Origin: CAZVJA01 sp964626885
GTDB lineage: Bacteria; Planctomycetota; Planctomycetia; Planctomycetales; Planctomycetaceae
Assembly (NCBI GenBank): GCA_964626885.1
Contig: CAZVJA010000033.1
Span: forward strand, 1-34,626
Direction of reading: 5' to 3'
Length of the DNA: 34,626 nucleotides
Each line of letters starts with the position of its first letter. Positions within the stretch are counted from its first letter, which is position 1. This document shows, piece by piece, positions 16,813 through 24,976 of this stretch. The position numbers and the translations under genes were made by a program. The notes beneath the pieces were generated by a model. That model saw nothing but the letters and a program-made list of their open reading frames with translations, had not been told where the DNA came from and did no database searches.

Positions 16813-16827
16813 TGGCACTTAAATTGC
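16813..16827 (+). promoter_or_regulatory. Sigma-54 (-24/-12) promoter
   Basis: TGGCAC-TTAAA-TTGC matches the RpoN consensus TGGCAC-N5-TTGC exactly, with 10 bp between the invariant GG (16814-16815) and GC (16826-16827). Transcription should begin near 16839, leaving a leader of about 56 nt before the ATG at 16895. A dyad lies upstream. RpoN promoters need an AAA+ activator, and none is encoded in the window. Confidence 0.7.
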
Positions 16828-16894
16828 CACAGGTGAATTTGCCCGCACGGGGTCTGTGCCTGTGTTGGGGGAATTTCGTGCGCGGAGTCCCGAG

Positions 16895-18649
16895 ATGTCG
16901 ATGATGTTGCCCGGAAAATTGACTGCCGAATCGCAGGCTGCGGCCCCTTGGTTGCGGCACTATCCCGCTTGCGTACCGGCCCAGCTAGACTACCCGGCGA
17001 TTCCCGCCTGGGGGTTTCTGGAAAGATCCGCGCGCAACCACCCCGACAGAACTGCTTGCATTTATTACAAGCAACGTCTCAACTACCGAGAACTTTCGGC
17101 CGAGGCCCGACGCGTCGCGGAAACGCTGCAGCGGCTTGGAGTCCGTCCGGGGGACCGGGTTGGGATTTTGCTTCCCAATACTCCGGAATTCCTCGCAGCA
17201 CTCAACGGAACCTGGATGGCAGGCGGGATCGCCGTCGCGATCAGCCCGCTGATGGTCGCCGAGGAAGTTTCCGATCTGCTCGAACTGACTGAATGCCGGA
17301 TCATCATCAGCCTCGACGTGCTGGCCCCGACCGTGCTGCAAGGCAAGTTTCGGCCAGATCATGTCCTGCTGACGACTCTGCAAGATCGCCTGCCGGCCTG
17401 GCAGCGAATTCCGTATGCCATTGCCCGCATGAAAAAGATCGGATGGCGGGCACCCGCTGACGGTCCGAAGCGATCCTGGCTGGCACACGAAACCGAAAAC
17501 TGCACTGGCAACTTCGAACCGATAGAACCGGCGACTCTCGACGAACCGGCGTTCATCCTGGCGACAGGCGGAACGACCGGGTGCCCGAAGGCCGTAACAT
17601 TGAGTCATCGCAACCTGGTTGCCAACGCTCATCAGATCCATCACTGGGCGGGAGCGGCGATGGCCCGAGACTCGATTCTCGCGGTCGTTCCGTTCTTCCA
17701 CAGTTACGGACTGTCGACCTGTGCAATGAGCGGGATGGCCATGGCGGCCACGATGATCATGCATCATCGATTTGTGCCGAAGATCGTGCACAAGCTGATC
17801 GAAACGCACGAGCCGACGGTCTTCCCGGCTGTCCCGGCGATGCTCGTGGCCCTCAATGAAATGCTGAAGGCCCAACCGGTGCGGTATCGTGCCCTGCGAT
17901 ATTGCATTTCGGGAGGAGCCCCGCTCGACCCGACCGTCGGCGACGAATTTGCGTCGTTGACCGGCGCGACGGTTGTCGAGGGTTTCGGACTGTCGGAGGC
18001 CAGCCCGGTAACGCACTCTGGACCTCTCGACGGCACCGCGCGTCACGGAACAATCGGACTGCCGCTCCCGGACACGATGGTTCGCATCGTCGATGTGGAA
18101 ACCGGGCGGGTCACGCTGCCGCACGGCGAAGTCGGCGAGCTGATCGTCAAAGGACCGCAGGTGATGCTCGGCTATTGGAAGAATCCCGAGGCGACGAGCC
18201 AAACGATTCGGGACGGCTGGCTGTTCACTGGCGATATGGCGACCTGCGATCAGGACGGTTTTTTCCGCATTGTCGATCGCAAGAAGGATCTGATCATCAC
18301 CTCGGGCTTCAACGTGTATCCCACCGACGTGGAGCAGGTTCTACGACGTTGCCCGGGAGTGCAGGATCTGGCGATTGTCGGCGTGCCGAACCGCGAACGG
18401 GGCGAATTGGTCAAAGCCGTCGTCGTGCCGGCGAACGGCGAAGCGTTCAGTCGCGAAGTCTTCGAGGCATTTGCAAAGGAACATTTGGCGAAGCACAAGC
18501 GGCCGCTGTTGATTGAGATTATCGAGGGGGATCTTCCTAGGAACTTCCTCGGCAAGGTGTACCGTAGAAAGCTGCGCAGCGGAAGCAACGCCAACGATCT
18601 TCCGTCCGAAATGGAGAATAACAAAACCGCGGCCGACCCGGCTGCATAA
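16895..18649 (+). CDS. Long-chain acyl-CoA ligase (AMP-binding)
   Basis: A 584-aa adenylate-forming enzyme, probably activating fatty acids to acyl-CoA. The family core motifs are all present: P-loop ILATGGTTGCPKAVTLSHRN, YCISGGAPLDP, EGFGLSEASPV, the GWLFTGDMATCDQDGFFRIVDRKKD hinge region with the catalytic Asp of TGD, SGFNVYPTDVE, and the C-terminal catalytic lysine region PRNFLGKVYRRKLR. The ATG at 16895 has GGAG 7 nt upstream. The frame is open to 16856, but the extra residues are not conserved-looking. It lies downstream of a sigma-54 promoter and heads a plus-strand run with FadI- and FadJ-like enzymes, which supports a fatty-acid role. Chain-length preference, or acyl-ACP synthetase activity, cannot be read from sequence. 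Confidence 0.93.
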   Translation: MSMMLPGKLTAESQAAAPWLRHYPACVPAQLDYPAIPAWGFLERSARNHPDRTACIYYKQRLNYRELSAEARRVAETLQRLGVRPGDRVGILLPNTPEFLAALNGTWMAGGIAVAISPLMVAEEVSDLLELTECRIIISLDVLAPTVLQGKFRPDHVLLTTLQDRLPAWQRIPYAIARMKKIGWRAPADGPKRSWLAHETENCTGNFEPIEPATLDEPAFILATGGTTGCPKAVTLSHRNLVANAHQIHHWAGAAMARDSILAVVPFFHSYGLSTCAMSGMAMAATMIMHHRFVPKIVHKLIETHEPTVFPAVPAMLVALNEMLKAQPVRYRALRYCISGGAPLDPTVGDEFASLTGATVVEGFGLSEASPVTHSGPLDGTARHGTIGLPLPDTMVRIVDVETGRVTLPHGEVGELIVKGPQVMLGYWKNPEATSQTIRDGWLFTGDMATCDQDGFFRIVDRKKDLIITSGFNVYPTDVEQVLRRCPGVQDLAIVGVPNRERGELVKAVVVPANGEAFSREVFEAFAKEHLAKHKRPLLIEIIEGDLPRNFLGKVYRRKLRSGSNANDLPSEMENNKTAADPAA

Positions 18650-18748
18650 CCCAGCAGGCTTAAACGCCCGGGAGAGCAAACCGCAAATACGAACAAGCGA
18701 ACAAGAACGTTTCGATCGAGCGGTAACAAAAGTACGAGCAATGGAGCA

Positions 18749-18763
18749 GGCCGCGAGGCGGCC
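18749..18763 (+). other. GC-rich hairpin just before the DUF1571 gene
   Basis: GGCCGC-GAG-GCGGCC is a perfect 6-bp stem with a 3-nt loop. It ends 18 bp before the ATG at 18782. No T tract follows. It could affect translation initiation or protect an mRNA end. Confidence 0.35.
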
Positions 18764-18781
18764 GGTAACAGGTTGAGTGGA

Positions 18782-19855
18782 ATGTCTGACTTAAGAACGG
18801 GAAAAGCAGGACGGCGTTTGAAGATGATCGCGGCGGCTTTGCTGCCAGTGGTCGCGTTCGTCGTCGTCGTCAATCTCGAGTCCCCGCCGGCGGCGACTCC
18901 GGCGGCCTCGGTTGAGATTGCGCATACTCCCCCGGCAATGTCCATTCCCGCACCACCGGTCGAGCCGATTCCGACGCATGCCTCGCAGACTGTCGCTCCG
19001 GCAACCCTGACACGCAAAGTTGAGAGCGAACCCGCTGGCGATTCAACCTTGCTGCTGGCAACCGCGGTCGCTCCGGCACCCGTCACGCAACCAACGATTT
19101 CCGACGCCGCCCGCGAGCGGCTCCTGGCGCTCGACCATGGACGTAAGGCCCTGCAGCGGAACATTCAGCTGCTGGAAGCGGGCTGCCGGACCTTCCGGGC
19201 TTTCCCGCACTACTCCGCGAACTTCACTCGACAGGAGCGGGTTGCGGGGGAGTTGTGTCCCCTTGAAGAAATCGAGATGAAGGTTCGTCATGAACCGTTC
19301 AGCGTCTTCATGCATTGGCTCTCGGTCGACGTGGGACGTCAGTTGCTGTTCGTTGACGGAACAAACGACGGGCGGATGCTGGTCCGCCTGGGTGGGTGGA
19401 AAGGTCGGGTATTGCCGACCCTCAACATCGACCCGCTGGGTGAAGACGCGCGCGAACGATCGCGTTACCCCATCAGCCGCGCGGGCATTCTGGCATTGGC
19501 CGAATTGATGTTGGAGCACCGCCGCGCGGATCTGATGCGCAACGTGAGCCTGCGCTGTGATTATGCCGAAAACCGCGAGCTCAACGGCCGCAATTGCTAT
19601 TATTTCTGCTTCGAGTTCGAAGCTCCCGAGGAATCGGACGTCTACCGTAAGAGCGTCCAATACATCGACAGCGTCTGGCATGTGCCGGTCTGTGTGCAGA
19701 ACTACACCTGGCCGGACAATCGCGGTCAAGAAAACGCGGTATCTCTCGACGACGACACGCTCATCGAGTATTACAGCTACTCGGAGATCGACACCGGACT
19801 GCGGCTGAGCGACGTGGACTTCGATCGCGAGAATCCCGACTACCGATTCCGGTAG
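18782..19855 (+). CDS. DUF1571-type envelope protein
   Basis: A 357-aa protein with a single N-terminal hydrophobic anchor (MIAAALLPVVAFVVVVNL, about 15-32), a Pro/Ala/Thr-rich linker to about 100, and a globular domain to the end. The domain features YSANFTRQERVAGEL, EIEMKVRHEPFSVFMHWL, GRQLLFVDGTNDGRMLVR and YCENRELNG-like and VQYIDS strands. This matches the DUF1571 family, common in Planctomycetota, whose fold recalls outer-membrane lipoprotein carriers (LolA-like). It would sit in the periplasm, membrane-tethered. A TTG start at 18773 is possible. It lies 132 bp after the acyl-CoA ligase gene and 62 bp before the thiolase gene. A link to lipid handling is plausible but unproven. Confidence 0.85.
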   Translation: MSDLRTGKAGRRLKMIAAALLPVVAFVVVVNLESPPAATPAASVEIAHTPPAMSIPAPPVEPIPTHASQTVAPATLTRKVESEPAGDSTLLLATAVAPAPVTQPTISDAARERLLALDHGRKALQRNIQLLEAGCRTFRAFPHYSANFTRQERVAGELCPLEEIEMKVRHEPFSVFMHWLSVDVGRQLLFVDGTNDGRMLVRLGGWKGRVLPTLNIDPLGEDARERSRYPISRAGILALAELMLEHRRADLMRNVSLRCDYAENRELNGRNCYYFCFEFEAPEESDVYRKSVQYIDSVWHVPVCVQNYTWPDNRGQENAVSLDDDTLIEYYSYSEIDTGLRLSDVDFDRENPDYRFR

Positions 19856-19917
19856 TTTCTTCCGCGCGGGGCCCGTCGAGCGATCCGCGGGGCGGAATTG
19901 CCGCCAGGAGGGGGGAC

Positions 19918-21213
19918 ATGCCCGAAGCCGTCATTGTCGCGGGAGTACGGACGCCGTTCGCAAAAGCAGGAGGACCGCTCGGTCACGTGACCACTCCCGA
20001 GCTCGGCCGTCTTGCCGTGCGCGAATTGTTCGAGCGGCTCGATTTTGATCCGATCGTCGTCGATGAGCTGATCGCCGGGAACGTTGCAACCCCTTCCGGG
20101 GCGGCGAACCCGGCCCGGGTGATCGCATTGCGAGCCGGGATACCTCGCAAGAGTGTCGCCCACACGGTCAGCCGTAACTGCGCCAGCGGCATGGAGGCGC
20201 TCACCGAGTCCTTCGACCGCATCCGAGCAGGGCAGGCTCGCTGCATTGTCGCCCTGGGGGTCGATTCCATGAGCAATATCCCCGTGCTCTGGAAGAAAAC
20301 GCTCGCGGAGAAATTCTGGAACCTGACGCAGGCCAGGTCTCCACTCAAAAAGCTGGCGGCGTTGTCAAAAATCCGCCCGAAGGATCTTGCTCCGGAAATC
20401 GGCATTCAACTGGGGCTCACCGATCCGGTCTCCGGCATGATGATGGGAGACACGGCGGAGAAGCTGGCGCGGGAGTATCACATCACGCGTGAGGAACAGG
20501 ATGCCTTTGCGCTCCGCAGCCATCAGCGCGCGGTGGAGGCTTGGAAGGAAGGTCGGCTCGCCAACGAGGTGATGACCGTCTACCCGGAGCCCAAATCACA
20601 ACCGGTGAGTCAGGATGTCGGTCCGCGGGACGGGCAGACTCTCGAAGCACTGGCGAAGCTTAAGCCCTATTTCGACCGCCGTTGGGGAACCGTGACGGTC
20701 GGGAATTCTTGCCAGATTACCGACGGCGCGGTGGCAATGCTCATCATGGAAAGCGGCTTTGCCAAGTCGATGGGCATTGCGCCGCTGGGGACGATTCGCA
20801 GTTATGCATACTCGGGGTGCGATCCCTCCCGCATGGGGCTCGGTCCGGTCTATTCGTCCTACAGCGCACTCAAATCGTGCGGGTTACGTCTCGCCGACAT
20901 GGAACTGATCGAGTTGAACGAAGCTTTCGCGGCTCAGGTGCTGGCTTGCCTGCGAGCTTTCGAGGAGCCCAAGCGGGCTTGCCTCAACGGGGATTCCACG
21001 AGCATTCTGGGCGCTGTGGACCAGGATAAGCTCAATGTGAACGGCGGCGCGATCGCTCTGGGACATCCCGTGGGAGCCAGCGGCGCGAGAATCGTCCTGA
21101 CACTCCTGAATGAACTCAGCCGACGAAACCAGCGCATCGGCTTGGCGACCATGTGCGTCGGCGGCGGACAAGGGGGAGCGATTATTGTCGAACGTAACTC
21201 CTCTGCGGCATGA
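19918..21213 (+). CDS. fadI: Acetyl-CoA C-acyltransferase (thiolase), FadI-like
   Basis: The last step of beta-oxidation: thiolytic cleavage of 3-ketoacyl-CoA to acetyl-CoA and a shortened acyl-CoA. The 431-aa length matches FadI rather than the shorter FadA. The acylated nucleophile is C88 in SRNCASGMEA. The catalytic His and second Cys are H383 (IALGHPVGASGARI) and C413 (MCVGGGQGGA). The ELNEAFAAQ motif is present. A strong AGGAGGGGGG precedes the ATG. It is followed after 88 bp by a FadJ-like gene, the same order as fadIJ in E. coli, so the two probably form a trifunctional complex. Confidence 0.94.
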   Translation: MPEAVIVAGVRTPFAKAGGPLGHVTTPELGRLAVRELFERLDFDPIVVDELIAGNVATPSGAANPARVIALRAGIPRKSVAHTVSRNCASGMEALTESFDRIRAGQARCIVALGVDSMSNIPVLWKKTLAEKFWNLTQARSPLKKLAALSKIRPKDLAPEIGIQLGLTDPVSGMMMGDTAEKLAREYHITREEQDAFALRSHQRAVEAWKEGRLANEVMTVYPEPKSQPVSQDVGPRDGQTLEALAKLKPYFDRRWGTVTVGNSCQITDGAVAMLIMESGFAKSMGIAPLGTIRSYAYSGCDPSRMGLGPVYSSYSALKSCGLRLADMELIELNEAFAAQVLACLRAFEEPKRACLNGDSTSILGAVDQDKLNVNGGAIALGHPVGASGARIVLTLLNELSRRNQRIGLATMCVGGGQGGAIIVERNSSAA

Positions 21214-21301
21214 TTCGCACGGGCGCAACTCGCCATGCGAACCTATCGGATTCATTGGATTACTCATCGAATACTTTTCTTGGAACTGACGGGAGTGCAC
21301 G

Positions 21302-23452
21302 ATGCCTCTCCTCTGGCATGCCTCGGAGCCGGTCAACGGCATTCTGCGGGTCGAAATCAATCGGCATGATAAGTCTGTCAACACCTTTTCGCGGCAGGCG
21401 CTGGAAGAACTCGACGCGCTGATCGCGCGCATTCGCGGCGATTCGGGAATTCGCGGCGTGGTGTTCCAAAGCGGCAAGACGGGCAACTTCATCGCCGGTG
21501 CCGATATCGACGAGTTCCGCGAGATCAGCGAAACGTCGAACATTGATGTCTCGAAAACGGCGCGCGAGGCATCGCAATACGGCCAGCGTGTCCTGCAGTC
21601 GCTCGAAGATTTGAAGATTCCCACATTAGCGATGGTCTCGGGTTCCTGTGTCGGCGGCGGGCTCGAGTTCATTCTCGCCTGCAAGTATCGCATCGCCGAT
21701 GATGATCGGAAAACCGTGATTGGCGTGCCGGAAGTGAAGATCGGGCTGATTCCCGGTTGGGGAGGAACCGTCCGGCTGACTCGTCTGCTCGGATTAAGCG
21801 GGGCGCTGCCGCTGATTCTTTCCGGCAGCATGATCAACGGACGGCAAGCCCGTTCGAAGGGGCTTGTGCACGACGTCGTACCCCGCGAAGCGTTCGATTT
21901 CGTCGCCGAGAAAATCATGAGCACCGGCGGAGCCGGGCTGGAACCGCGGCGTGGAGCATGGTGGCTCCGTTCTCTCGAGAAAACAAAATTCGGCCGCAAA
22001 TTCATCCTGAATAAGGCGGAGAAACAGGTTCTCTCGAAGACGCACGGGCATTATCCCGCCCCAGGTCTGGCGATCGAAACCTTACGAATCGGCGTGGATG
22101 AAGGAAACGAGGCGCAATTCGCGGCAGAGTCGGCGGCGATTGGAAAACTCGCCGGGCATGCCGTGACGGGCGAGCTAATGCGGCTCTTCTTCGTCAGCGA
22201 GGCAGCGAAGAAGCTCCCGGAATCGGTCGCGTCGCAGGGAGTCGAAGCGAAGGGAGACACCATCAAGCAAGCTGCCGTCATCGGCGCCGGGGCGATGGGA
22301 GCCGGCATCGCACTCCTACTGGCGCGCCGCGGCGTGTGGACGCGATTGAAGGATCTCAATCCCGAGTTCGTCTCGCGGGGAATGCAGACCATCCGCAAGC
22401 TGGTGCATTCGGACCTCAAACGAAAGAAGATCACCCCCATCGAGGCGACTGACACACTCGATCACCTCAGTCCCGCCACCGATTATCGCGGCCTGAAGCA
22501 CGCCGACGTCGTCATTGAGGCGATCGTGGAAGATCTCGGTATCAAGCATAAGATGTTCCAGGAACTCGTCCCGGCCATCGGCGAACGGACTGTGCTCGCG
22601 ACGAATACCAGTTCTCTGCGGCTGGATGAACTCGCGAAAGGACTCCCTCATCCGGAACTGCTGGTCGGGCTCCACTTCTTCAATCCGCCACACCAGATGC
22701 CGCTGGTCGAAGTAGTGCGCGGTGCCAAGACCAGCCCGAGCGCCGTCGCAACCGCCTGGTCGGTGGTCAATCGTCTCGGCAAGACGCCGGTGCTCGTGGG
22801 AGATTGTGCCGGTTTTCTGGTCAATCGTCTGCTTTCTCCCTACATGAACGAAACCGGCTATCTGTTGTTGGAGGTTGACGACCCTCGGGAAATCGAACAG
22901 GCTGCGATTGCCTTCGGCATGCCGATGGGACCGCTGGAATTGATGGATCTCGTCGGGCTCGACGTCGCGGGGCATGTCTCGCAGAACATGCACGCCGCGT
23001 ACGGCGAACGGATGACGCCCGCGCCGGTCTGGACGAAGCTTCGCGAAGGCGCCGCGTCGAAATCGGCCAGCGCGAAGAAGCTTTACGAGAAACGACTCGG
23101 CAAAAACCAACTTAGCCGCGCGTTCCTGCAATCGGTGGCGGAGCTGAAGCGATCGTCAAGCGGTTCTGCACGAATTGTTCCCTCGCGTGACGGCGTCACC
23201 GAGCGGTTGATCTACCCGATCATTAACGAAGCGGCGCGCTGCCTCGAAGAAGGAATCGCCGAGAAGGCGGATGACATCAATCTGGCGATGGTCTTCGGAA
23301 CCGGCTTCGCACCGTTCCGCGGCGGCCCGCTCCGTTACGCAGAGTCGATCGGTTACGACAGAGTTGTTTCCGCCCTCGATCGCTGGGCGGCCGACCATCC
23401 GCGGCTTGCACCCAGCGACGCCCTGCGGAAAATGGCGCGCGAGCAGAAATGA
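21302..23452 (+). CDS. fadJ: Bifunctional enoyl-CoA hydratase/3-hydroxyacyl-CoA dehydrogenase, FadJ-like
   Basis: A 716-aa multifunctional beta-oxidation alpha subunit. The N-terminal crotonase domain has the oxyanion loop IAGADIDEF and SGSCVGGGLEF with the catalytic pair E122 and E144 (GVPEVKIGLIPGWGGT). A linker helix leads to the NAD-binding domain (GAGAMG, 328-333) with catalytic H458 in LVGLHFFNPPHQMPLVEVV, then two C-terminal dehydrogenase domains (LVNRLLSPYMNE and later FGTGFAPFRGGPLRYA). Length and N-terminus resemble FadJ. GGGAG lies 6 nt before the ATG. Its last codons overlap the start of the hpnE gene by 4 bp (ATGA). Confidence 0.95.
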   Translation: MPLLWHASEPVNGILRVEINRHDKSVNTFSRQALEELDALIARIRGDSGIRGVVFQSGKTGNFIAGADIDEFREISETSNIDVSKTAREASQYGQRVLQSLEDLKIPTLAMVSGSCVGGGLEFILACKYRIADDDRKTVIGVPEVKIGLIPGWGGTVRLTRLLGLSGALPLILSGSMINGRQARSKGLVHDVVPREAFDFVAEKIMSTGGAGLEPRRGAWWLRSLEKTKFGRKFILNKAEKQVLSKTHGHYPAPGLAIETLRIGVDEGNEAQFAAESAAIGKLAGHAVTGELMRLFFVSEAAKKLPESVASQGVEAKGDTIKQAAVIGAGAMGAGIALLLARRGVWTRLKDLNPEFVSRGMQTIRKLVHSDLKRKKITPIEATDTLDHLSPATDYRGLKHADVVIEAIVEDLGIKHKMFQELVPAIGERTVLATNTSSLRLDELAKGLPHPELLVGLHFFNPPHQMPLVEVVRGAKTSPSAVATAWSVVNRLGKTPVLVGDCAGFLVNRLLSPYMNETGYLLLEVDDPREIEQAAIAFGMPMGPLELMDLVGLDVAGHVSQNMHAAYGERMTPAPVWTKLREGAASKSASAKKLYEKRLGKNQLSRAFLQSVAELKRSSSGSARIVPSRDGVTERLIYPIINEAARCLEEGIAEKADDINLAMVFGTGFAPFRGGPLRYAESIGYDRVVSALDRWAADHPRLAPSDALRKMAREQK

Positions 23453-24912
23453 CCGGCCGAACCGTCATCGTCGGAGGGGGGCTCGCCGGTTTGGCCGCGG
23501 CTGCCGCATTGGCGAAGCATGGCATTCCCGTGACCCTGCTCGAATCGCGTCCCCGACTTGGCGGGCGGGCGAGTTCCTTTGTCGATCAGACGAGCGGCGA
23601 GCAAATCGATAACTGCCAGCATGTCGCGCTCGGCTGCTGCACCAACTTCACCCACTTCTGTGAACTGGTCGGCATCGGGGATTCATTTCGTACCGAGCCG
23701 GAGCTGTACTTCATCGGCCGCGACGGCGTCGTCAACCACTTCTCCGCAAGCTCGCTCCCGGCGCCTCTGCATCTTTTCTTTGCGTTTCGACGACTGAGTT
23801 ATCTCTCCAGCTCCGAAAAGCGTGCCCTCTCTAGAGGCTTGCGTGCGCTCGCAAAGTGCAATTTGGCGGAATGGTCGAACCTCACGTTCGCCAAATGGCT
23901 CGCCGAGCAGCAGCAGCCGCAAGCGTGCATCGATCGCTTCTGGAATGTTGTTCTGGTCAGTGCTCTCAGTGAGACGCCAGACCGCATCAGCGTTGCGCAC
24001 GCACGCAAGGTTTTTGTCGATGCTTTTCTCGCCAACCGCGACGGCTGGAAAATGCGACTGCCGACCGTGCCGCTTGACGAACTCTATGGCGGACAACTCA
24101 CGAACTGGTTGCGAGAGCATGACGCACAAGTCCGCCTGCAGGCCGGCGTCGAGAGTGTGGTTGTCGAGAAGGAGCGGGTCCGCGCCGTGCAACTTCGCTC
24201 GGGAGAATGGATCGAGGCAAACCACGTCGTTGTCGCCGTTCCGCAGTACCTGGTACTGTCGCTGTTGCCCGAGGAACTCCGGCAGCATGCCGAACTTGGC
24301 GGCATTACGAAACTGGAACCCGCGCCGATCACGAGCGTCCATCTCTGGTTCAACCATCCCATCACCGACCTGCCGCATGCCGTGCTGGTCGATCGATTGA
24401 GCCAGTGGGTGTTCAACCGGTCGGCGATCCACTCGTCGGAATGCATGGAGCTTGCGGAGGCCGGGGAACAACGTGCGATGACCGTAAACTCAGAGAAGCC
24501 TGCATCCGAGCGTGCTGGTTACTATTATCAGGTTGTCGTCAGCGCCAGCCATGCACTGAAGGGGCGCGCGGCTCAAGAGATTATTGACGAGGTCGTGCGG
24601 GAACTCGGCGAGATCTGGCCCGCGGCGCGCGAGACGAGCTTGCTTCACGCACGTGTCGTCACCGAGCACAAAGCGGTGTTTGCACCATTCCCGGGGGTCG
24701 ATGATCTGCGTCCCGTGCAGCAGTCCCCCATCGCCAATCTTCAATTGGCGGGGGACTGGACCCGCACTGGCTGGCCGGCGACGATGGAAGGAGCGGTCCG
24801 CAGCGGGTATCTGGCGGCGGAGAACATTCTCCGCCAACTCGGTCGGCTCGAGCGGCTACTTCAGCCCGACTTACGCACGTCCCTGCTGTCCAAGTGGCTG
24901 CTCCGCTTGTAG
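23449..24912 (+). CDS. hpnE: Hydroxysqualene dehydroxylase (FAD amine-oxidase family)
   Basis: A 487-aa flavoprotein that best fits HpnE, which reduces hydroxysqualene to squalene in the HpnCDE pathway. The FAD-binding N-terminus reads VIVGGGLAGLAAAAALAKHG followed by LLESRPRLGGRASSF. The subfamily mark NCQHVALGCCTNFTHFCELVG (52-72) follows. The C-terminal FAD motif is LAGDWTRTGWPATMEGAV. It is translationally coupled to the fadJ gene (ATGA overlap). hpnC and hpnD are not in the window. Squalene made this way feeds hopanoids, sterols or free squalene. Phytoene-desaturase-like relatives are the main alternative. The coupling to beta-oxidation genes is the odd feature. Confidence 0.88.
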   Translation: MTGRTVIVGGGLAGLAAAAALAKHGIPVTLLESRPRLGGRASSFVDQTSGEQIDNCQHVALGCCTNFTHFCELVGIGDSFRTEPELYFIGRDGVVNHFSASSLPAPLHLFFAFRRLSYLSSSEKRALSRGLRALAKCNLAEWSNLTFAKWLAEQQQPQACIDRFWNVVLVSALSETPDRISVAHARKVFVDAFLANRDGWKMRLPTVPLDELYGGQLTNWLREHDAQVRLQAGVESVVVEKERVRAVQLRSGEWIEANHVVVAVPQYLVLSLLPEELRQHAELGGITKLEPAPITSVHLWFNHPITDLPHAVLVDRLSQWVFNRSAIHSSECMELAEAGEQRAMTVNSEKPASERAGYYYQVVVSASHALKGRAAQEIIDEVVRELGEIWPAARETSLLHARVVTEHKAVFAPFPGVDDLRPVQQSPIANLQLAGDWTRTGWPATMEGAVRSGYLAAENILRQLGRLERLLQPDLRTSLLSKWLLRL

Positions 24913-24976
24913 ACTGTGAGCATAGGCACCCTCGCCCATTCGGTGACCACTTTGTTCCCCTGAGCGAAGATAGAAA

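Larger units (their letters stand above)
16374..16894. other. Long regulatory intergenic region upstream of the acyl-CoA ligase gene
   Basis: 521 bp without a supported gene. It holds a sigma-54 promoter (16813-16827) and a dyad (16747-16759), listed separately. Other structure: a direct repeat GGCTGGCTGCT at 16474-16484 and 16540-16550, and an AT-rich stretch near 16575-16630 with two AATATTC elements. Antisense frame 16214-16960 is not protein-like. Confidence 0.6.

Noticed and set aside
16214..16960. 248-aa minus-strand frame in the large intergenic region
   Set aside because: It overlaps the parvulin end, the sigma-54 promoter and the ligase start. Composition is not protein-like.
16985..18202. 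405-aa minus-strand frame opposite the acyl-CoA ligase
   Set aside because: Antisense to a clear AMP-binding enzyme, with Arg/His-rich composition and no domain signature.
20884..22005. 373-aa minus-strand frame across the fadI-fadJ junction
   Set aside because: It spans two opposite-strand genes and looks low-complexity and non-conserved.
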